In this document: positions 14,753 through 18,207 of the stretch, piece after piece | Layout: each line of letters starts with the position of its first letter | Position numbering within the stretch: the stretch's first letter is position 1 | Assembly: GCA_041495845.1 (NCBI GenBank) | Contig: JBGQDM010000066.1 | Span: 1-18,207, forward strand | Source: JBGQDM01 sp041495845 | GTDB taxonomy: Bacteria > Acidobacteriota > Terriglobia > Terriglobales > Acidobacteriaceae | Length of the DNA: 18,207 nt | Direction: 5' to 3' | Notes under the pieces: generated by a model | What the model saw: the letters and a program-made list of their open reading frames with translations, nothing else | What the model was told of the DNA's origin: nothing | The model's database searches: none | Program-made: the position numbers and the translations under genes

Positions 14753-15400
14753 ATGATTTTTGACCTCAGCCATCCCATTACCACGGACACGTTGCCTTAC
14801 CCCGGGACGCCCGCGTTCAAAATTCGCGCCGTGATTTCGCACGGCGAGCAGAAGCCGCACTACGCGCCGGGCACCAGCTTCCAGATTGCGGGGTATGAAT
14901 TCGGCGGCAACATTGGCACCTATGTGGATTCGCCGTTTCACCGACACCCCGGCGGCGCGGACTTTGTTGACTTGCCGCTCGACCGTCTGGCAAATCTGCC
15001 CGGTGTGGTGGTGCCCGCGCCTGCCAACGGCCCGATTGACGCCGGCGCTTTTCAGAAAGTCGACGTGAAGGGCAAAGCTGTGCTCGTGTTCACCGGTTGG
15101 GCCGCGCGCTGGGGATCGCCGGACTATTTTCGCTCGGGTCCGTTTCTGACCGCTGGCGCCTGCCAGCATCTGATCGCCGCGGGCGCAACGCTGGTCGGCA
15201 TTGATTGCGCCAACATTGACAACATGCAGGATGGCGCGCGCCCGGCGCACACCCTGTTGCTCGCCGCTGGGATTCCCGTCGTCGAGCATTTGCGCGGCCT
15301 GGAGCAGATCGGTCAGCGCGCGTTTCACTTTACCGCTGCCCCGCCTGCCATCCGCGGCGGAACGTCGTTTCCCGTGCGCGCCTTTGCGGTGTGCGAGTAA
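14753..15400 (+). CDS. Cyclase-family metal-dependent hydrolase (kynurenine formamidase-like)
   Basis: The 215-residue product belongs to the cyclase superfamily (PF04199, KynB-like) and begins MIFDLSHPITTDTLPYPGTP, a typical start. Members hydrolyse formylkynurenine or related amides or lactones. The family metal motif is usually HxGTHxDxPxH. Here it reads NIGTYVDSPFH at residues 53-63, so the first two histidines are Asn53 and Tyr57, while Asp59 and His63 are kept. I recall a GTYxDSPFH subfamily, so this is probably a subfamily trait, not decay; its chemistry may differ from KynB. Later blocks include VLVFTGWAARWG, GIDCANIDN and IPVVEHLRGLEQI. It is cytoplasmic (no signal). Cupin upstream and exporter downstream in one run suggest a small-molecule pathway, perhaps with an organic-acid product for export; this is inference. 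Confidence 0.85.
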   Translation: MIFDLSHPITTDTLPYPGTPAFKIRAVISHGEQKPHYAPGTSFQIAGYEFGGNIGTYVDSPFHRHPGGADFVDLPLDRLANLPGVVVPAPANGPIDAGAFQKVDVKGKAVLVFTGWAARWGSPDYFRSGPFLTAGACQHLIAAGATLVGIDCANIDNMQDGARPAHTLLLAAGIPVVEHLRGLEQIGQRAFHFTAAPPAIRGGTSFPVRAFAVCE

Positions 15401-15450
15401 TCGGCTATGTCTGCTGACGTCGCCGCCGCCTTCGTGATACATCTTCTAAC

Positions 15451-16215
15451 TTGACTCCGGGCCGCGCCATCTTCCTCTTTGTCGCGGGCGCTCTTGGCAG
15501 CGCCCTGAACTCCGTGGCTGGCGGCGGCGGCTTCATCGCCTTTCCCGCGCTGTTGTTCACCGGCGTTCCGCCCATTGCCGCCAACGCTACGCAGACGGTC
15601 GCTTTGTGGTGCGGCGTCACCGCCAGCGGCCGCGCGTATCGCGAGCACCTCGATGTCTCCCGCCGCGTCATGGTGCCGCTGCTCGCTACCAGCGTTCTCG
15701 GCGGACTGCTCGGCGCCCTGCTGCTGCTAAGAACTCCGCAGCGCACATTTCTCTACATCATCCCCTGGCTGATGCTGGCCGCCACGCTACTCTTCACCTT
15801 CGGGGGAAGCATCATCAAACGAGAGACATCGGCCCTCGCGCATGACGCCACCGTGGCGGCGATTGTCGGCGCCTCTGTGTTTGAGCTGGTGGTTTCCGTC
15901 TACGGCGGCTATTTCGGCGGCGGGCTGGGCATCATGAACCTGGCCATGCTGGCCGCCATTGGTATGACCAACATCCATGCCATGAACGCGCTCAAGAGCG
16001 TGCTGGGCAGTGTCATCAACGGCGTGGCGGTCATCACGTTTATTGTGGCGGGCGCGGTGTACTGGAAAGAAGGGTCGGTCATGGTGGCGGGCTCGCTGCT
16101 GGGCGGCTACTTCGGAGCCCACTACGCCCAGCAGCTGCCGCAGAAATACGTTCGCGGGTTCGTGATCTTGGTGGGCAGTGTGATGACGGTCTACTTCTTC
16201 TACCGGAAGCAGTGA
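15451..16215 (+). CDS. TauE/SafE-type sulfite/organosulfonate exporter family protein
   Basis: This is a 254-residue integral membrane protein with about seven or eight hydrophobic segments. It carries the family's two halves: VAGALGSALNSVAGGGGFIA near the N-terminus, where the glycine-rich SVAGGGG loop matches the TauE/SafE signature, and VSVYGGYFGGGLGIMNLAML in the middle. The second half ends SLLGGYFGAHYAQ and then a short tail. Such proteins export sulfite, sulfonates or related organic anions, and the substrate here cannot be told. The reading frame is open back to 15418, but the only usable start is TTG 15451, preceded by no clear ribosome site. A 15-codon frame from ATG 15407 ends at a TGA overlapping this TTG, so start by translational coupling is conceivable. 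It lies 50 bases after the cyclase gene, same strand. Confidence 0.88.
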   Translation: MTPGRAIFLFVAGALGSALNSVAGGGGFIAFPALLFTGVPPIAANATQTVALWCGVTASGRAYREHLDVSRRVMVPLLATSVLGGLLGALLLLRTPQRTFLYIIPWLMLAATLLFTFGGSIIKRETSALAHDATVAAIVGASVFELVVSVYGGYFGGGLGIMNLAMLAAIGMTNIHAMNALKSVLGSVINGVAVITFIVAGAVYWKEGSVMVAGSLLGGYFGAHYAQQLPQKYVRGFVILVGSVMTVYFFYRKQ

Positions 16216-16255
16216 GCTAGGAGCTAAGCACTAGTAGCTGAAAGCTCGAAGGCTC
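16214..16255. repeat. Degenerate 7-bp tandem repeat (about six units)
   Basis: The stretch splits into consecutive heptads: gagctag, gagctaa, gcactag, tagctga, aagctcg, aaggctc. They drift around a gagctag-like consensus. It overlaps the exporter stop codon and lies between two convergent genes. Several AGCT palindromes sit inside. No coding content is seen. Confidence 0.5.
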
Positions 16256-16271
16256 ACGACCGGGTCAGACT

Positions 16272-16751
16272 CTACGACTGCGGCACCGAAGTATGGTCGT
16301 GCACGATCACCCACTTGTCGCCGGTCTTCTCCAGGATGGCGGTCCAGCGGAAAGTGGCCATGGTGTGCTTGCCGGTCTTGGTGGTCGCGTCTTCTTTGAC
16401 GGTGGCGGTAGCCCAAGCCCAATCGCCCTGGCCGTGCACGCGCACGTCGTCATTCACGGTGAACTTTACCTTGCTCAGATCACCCAACAACGCCTGCACA
16501 CCCTTCTGATACTCATCCCAGCTGCCGTACTTGAGCGGGGCAATGTCGAAGAAGGTATGGTCCGGCCCTTGCGTGTAGTAGGCGGCCACGTTGGCCGTGT
16601 CCAGGGTGCCCCATGCGTCCCAGATTTTCTGCAGGTAGGCAACGTCGGGCCCGCCGCCGGATTTTTTCGCGGGAGCATGTTTGGCTTCCTTGGCAAATCC
16701 ACAGAGACTGAGCAGCACCACGGCAAATACCGCCAGGGACAAGCGTTTCAT
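16272..16751 (-). CDS. Secreted NTF2/SnoaL-like (DUF4440-type) protein
   Basis: Taking the ATG at 16751-16749 gives 159 residues starting with a signal peptide, MKRLSLAVFAVVLLSLCGFA. An AGGAGG (16758-16763) six bases upstream decides this start over the longer in-frame ATG at 16835, which would add 28 residues before the signal peptide. After a basic linker comes a domain of about 120 residues with a single alpha-plus-beta NTF2-like layout: an amphipathic helix with WDAWGTLDTANVAAYYTQ, a VKFTVNDDVRVHGQGDWAWA strand, and TMATFRWTAILEKTGDKWVI with a final HDHTSVPQ. These are hallmarks of SnoaL-like/DUF4440 proteins, small secreted domains of mostly unknown function that may bind small molecules or act as ketosteroid-isomerase-like enzymes. 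It is divergent from the next gene; the 241-base gap holds an inverted repeat CCGCT-gggc-AGCGG (16810-16823) and no strong promoter. Confidence 0.85.
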   Translation of the reverse strand: MKRLSLAVFAVVLLSLCGFAKEAKHAPAKKSGGGPDVAYLQKIWDAWGTLDTANVAAYYTQGPDHTFFDIAPLKYGSWDEYQKGVQALLGDLSKVKFTVNDDVRVHGQGDWAWATATVKEDATTKTGKHTMATFRWTAILEKTGDKWVIVHDHTSVPQS

Positions 16752-16992
16752 GGGATTCCTCCTGTAGCAGCGCAAGGATTTTCTCATAAGGAGGGCTCGG
16801 GGACAAACCCCGCTGGGCAGCGGAGAACCTGCCAAACGGGTAATGCGGCGGGATGGCTGATTGCCAGAGTTACAATTTTACGGGTTCGGGGTGGAGAGCA
16901 TTGCCTCCCCCTGGAGTGGCAGTGCGAGCAAGAACCCTACCAAACGACCGGGCCACCCGCCTCGACTACCATCCCGTGCGAGAAGGACAATT

Positions 16993-17637
16993 GTGAAGAT
17001 CCGGAAACACCAGTGCAGCAGTCGCAGCAGAGCGCATAGAGCTACGAGGATCTTGGTGGCTGGCACAGCCTTGTTCTGGCTAGGACTGGCTCTTTCCCAT
17101 CTAGCCTTCGGCGCACAGCAACTGCCATTTTCCTTGACGGAAGATGTGGCGGGGTTAGCCACCGCTCGAACTGGCGCGACAGTATACACGGCGGTGTGGA
17201 TGCGACCGAAGTCAGGCCCGGACTCCGTGGAGTTCTTCCGCCGGGAGAACGGAAAGTGGACCAAGCTTGGGGAATATCAAAATAAGTCGTACGCATGGCA
17301 GAGCATCTCGATCTTGCCTGACGGCAGGCTGATTGGATTTGTCCTGCGCTCAGAGTCCGGCGATCACTGGTACGGCCAAACGAAAGTGTTTGTGCTTCTC
17401 GGTGGCAAGATCCGCCTGGTCTTCGACAACATCCTTTCAACCGAAGTCGAAAACCTAAATTCTGACGGATACCCTGACTTGCTCGCTTCCGGTTGGCCCG
17501 ACGGAGACGGTGACCCTGAGCACACTGAGGTGTTTGTTTGGAGTAAGACTCGCTACAAGAAGGCGCTCGTCGTTCCCTTTCGGGCTCGCTACGGAGTTAA
17601 GGTGATCAGTGCTATCAACCGCTTCACAGTGAAGTGA
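16993..17637 (+). CDS. Secreted or membrane-anchored hypothetical protein with FG-GAP-like motif
   Basis: Starting at GTG 16993, the product has 214 residues. The start is supported by AAGGA (16983-16987) five bases upstream; the frame is open further upstream, but that stretch looks non-coding. A basic N-terminus of about 20 residues is followed by a hydrophobic segment, ILVAGTALFWLGLALSHLAF, with a likely cleavage after FGA, so it is an exported protein. The mature part is mainly strands, with no recognised enzyme signature. NLNSDGYPDLLASGWPDGDG near residues 154-173 resembles the DxNxDGxxDL calcium loop of FG-GAP/VCBS repeats, though the first acidic residue is Asn. The motif occurs once. 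Function is unknown. A TACAAT hexamer at 16871-16876 might be a -10 but has no matching -35. It converges on the gene pair at the right end with a 48-base gap holding a hairpin. Confidence 0.65.
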   Translation: MKIRKHQCSSRSRAHRATRILVAGTALFWLGLALSHLAFGAQQLPFSLTEDVAGLATARTGATVYTAVWMRPKSGPDSVEFFRRENGKWTKLGEYQNKSYAWQSISILPDGRLIGFVLRSESGDHWYGQTKVFVLLGGKIRLVFDNILSTEVENLNSDGYPDLLASGWPDGDGDPEHTEVFVWSKTRYKKALVVPFRARYGVKVISAINRFTVK

Positions 17638-17654
17638 TGGCCCTTGACGGGGCG

Positions 17655-17670
17655 GCAGGCGCGGGCCTGC
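17655..17670. terminator. GC-rich hairpin between convergent genes
   Basis: GCAGGC-gcgg-GCCTGC is a perfect 6-bp stem with a tetraloop, between the convergent ends of 16993-17637 (plus) and 17686-17955 (minus). The position suits a bidirectional terminator, but no T-run is present on either side, so the call is tentative. Confidence 0.4.
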
Positions 17671-17685
17671 GCCTCCTCAGGCACT

Positions 17686-17955
17686 CTAGCCCATGCCGGC
17701 CGTGCGTGAAACAGCGACCGAATCCGCAATCACCGCCCGCCGCACCGCTCTGCGGGCGGGCTCCCTCAGTCTCACCGCAATGCAGTAGCTTTCCGGGTAG
17801 AGATAGTCTTCGCCGGATTCATCGATCACCCGCAACAGCCTCCGCTCGGCGGCCTCCCTGTCGGGCAGCACCTGATAGAGCTTTCGCAGCTCCAGGGAAG
17901 CTGGGTAATCGCTGTTCTTCACGCAGATGACAAACTCAGCCTTCGTTGTCTTCAT
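17686..17955 (-). CDS. Small conserved hypothetical protein (second gene of an overlapping pair)
   Basis: The frame from the ATG at 17955-17953 gives 89 residues beginning MKTTKAEFVICVKNSDYPAS and continuing LELRKLYQVLPDREAAERRL. LRVIDESGEDYLYPESYCIA follows. I recall very similar small proteins (pattern 'VCIKNxGYxxSLExRKxYxVLPD...VxDESGEDYLYP') in many bacteria, always hypothetical. The first 20 bases overlap the end of the upstream small gene in another frame, so the two are translated together. No domain, metal site or membrane segment is seen. The compact beta-rich core has the look of a regulatory or binding protein, but no function can be assigned. The frame continues upstream of this ATG, but that part is a shadow of the partner gene. 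It ends opposite the FG-GAP-like gene, with a hairpin between. Confidence 0.7.
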   Translation of the reverse strand: MKTTKAEFVICVKNSDYPASLELRKLYQVLPDREAAERRLLRVIDESGEDYLYPESYCIAVRLREPARRAVRRAVIADSVAVSRTAGMG

Positions 17956-18190
17956 GTTCTTCCAGAATGCGTTTGATCTTGTACTCTTTTGCCCCAATGC
18001 CGTGAGCCTCGTACCAGTGGATCTCGGCTGTGCACATCGTACCATCCACGAGTTCCACATTTGCCGCACCCTTACGTTTTCGCCCACGGCCCGCTCCATA
18101 GAGTTTTCGCAACCGTTTGCGCTCCCGGACACCTGCGCCCGCAGCGATAGTTTCAACTTCCGATATCTCGCCGATGATGCGGAAGTACAT
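17936..18190 (-). CDS. Small conserved hypothetical protein (first gene of an overlapping pair)
   Basis: This 84-residue protein begins MYFRIIGEISEVETIAAGAG and has a basic middle (RERKRLRKLYGAGRGRKRKG). It ends with AEIHWYEAHGIGAKEYKIKR and a short acidic tail. The 'YFRIxGEI' start and 'HWYEAHGIGxKExKIKR' end are, from memory, hallmarks of a widespread small family often found next to the 'DESGEDYLYP' protein, as here. The Arg/Lys-rich centre would suit nucleic-acid binding (inference). Function is unknown. The ATG is only 17 bases from the window edge, so the promoter and ribosome site cannot be judged. Its end overlaps the next start by 20 bases, showing an operon. Confidence 0.7.
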   Translation of the reverse strand: MYFRIIGEISEVETIAAGAGVRERKRLRKLYGAGRGRKRKGAANVELVDGTMCTAEIHWYEAHGIGAKEYKIKRILEEHEDNEG

Positions 18191-18207
18191 GACAAAAGAG
18201 TGCTACA

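Noticed and set aside
16293..17039. Plus-strand frame opposite the NTF2-like gene
   Set aside because: It is antisense to the NTF2-like gene, which has a perfect ribosome site and signal peptide; the tail overlaps the start of the next gene in another frame.

Overview
The window reads as chromosomal DNA from a GC-rich soil or environmental bacterium, most likely an Acidobacteriota member (inference). The grounds are the style of the secreted hypothetical proteins (notably the 6579-7295 product), a stand-alone GlnS beside GltX, and dispersed 'cacggattt...gcagag' repeats of a kind common in that phylum and in other environmental genomes. No rRNA, tRNA, CRISPR array, integrase or transposase was seen.

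Layout. Positions 1-2826 lie mainly on the minus strand. They hold the 5' part of glnS (cut by the window edge), a pair of dispersed-repeat units, a VapB-like antitoxin whose VapC toxin survives only as a C-terminal tail, and gltX. A divergent promoter region (2827-3040) separates gltX from a 1129-residue membrane protein. That protein has three GAF-like domains, a GGDEF domain and an HD-GYP-like domain, so it is a c-di-GMP turnover protein. Next on the plus strand come a secreted Pro/Ala-rich protein, an S41-type C-terminal processing protease homologue whose catalytic lysine is replaced by glutamine, and gyrA, which has an unusual quinolone-pocket sequence.

Positions 11381-13161 (minus strand) hold a two-gene cassette that looks AT-richer than its surroundings. 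It encodes an ABC/AAA_21-type ATPase and, overlapping it by ATGA, a small protein with TOPRIM-like acidic motifs. The arrangement recalls ATPase-nuclease anti-phage systems (OLD, Gabija, PARIS) and is the best candidate here for an undescribed system.

The plus-strand run 13269-16215 encodes a secreted YVTN/YncE-type beta-propeller, a cupin, a cyclase-family (kynurenine-formamidase-like) metal hydrolase and a TauE/SafE-type exporter. The spacing suggests co-transcription of the last three. The right end holds a secreted NTF2/SnoaL-like protein (minus), a secreted protein with an FG-GAP-like motif (plus), and a conserved-looking overlapping pair of small hypothetical genes (minus).

How they work together: glnS and gltX supply Gln-tRNA and Glu-tRNA directly, and gyrA supplies supercoiling. 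The c-di-GMP protein is a stand-alone signalling node. The remaining genes are accessory: envelope or secreted proteins, a possible defence cassette and a decayed toxin-antitoxin locus.
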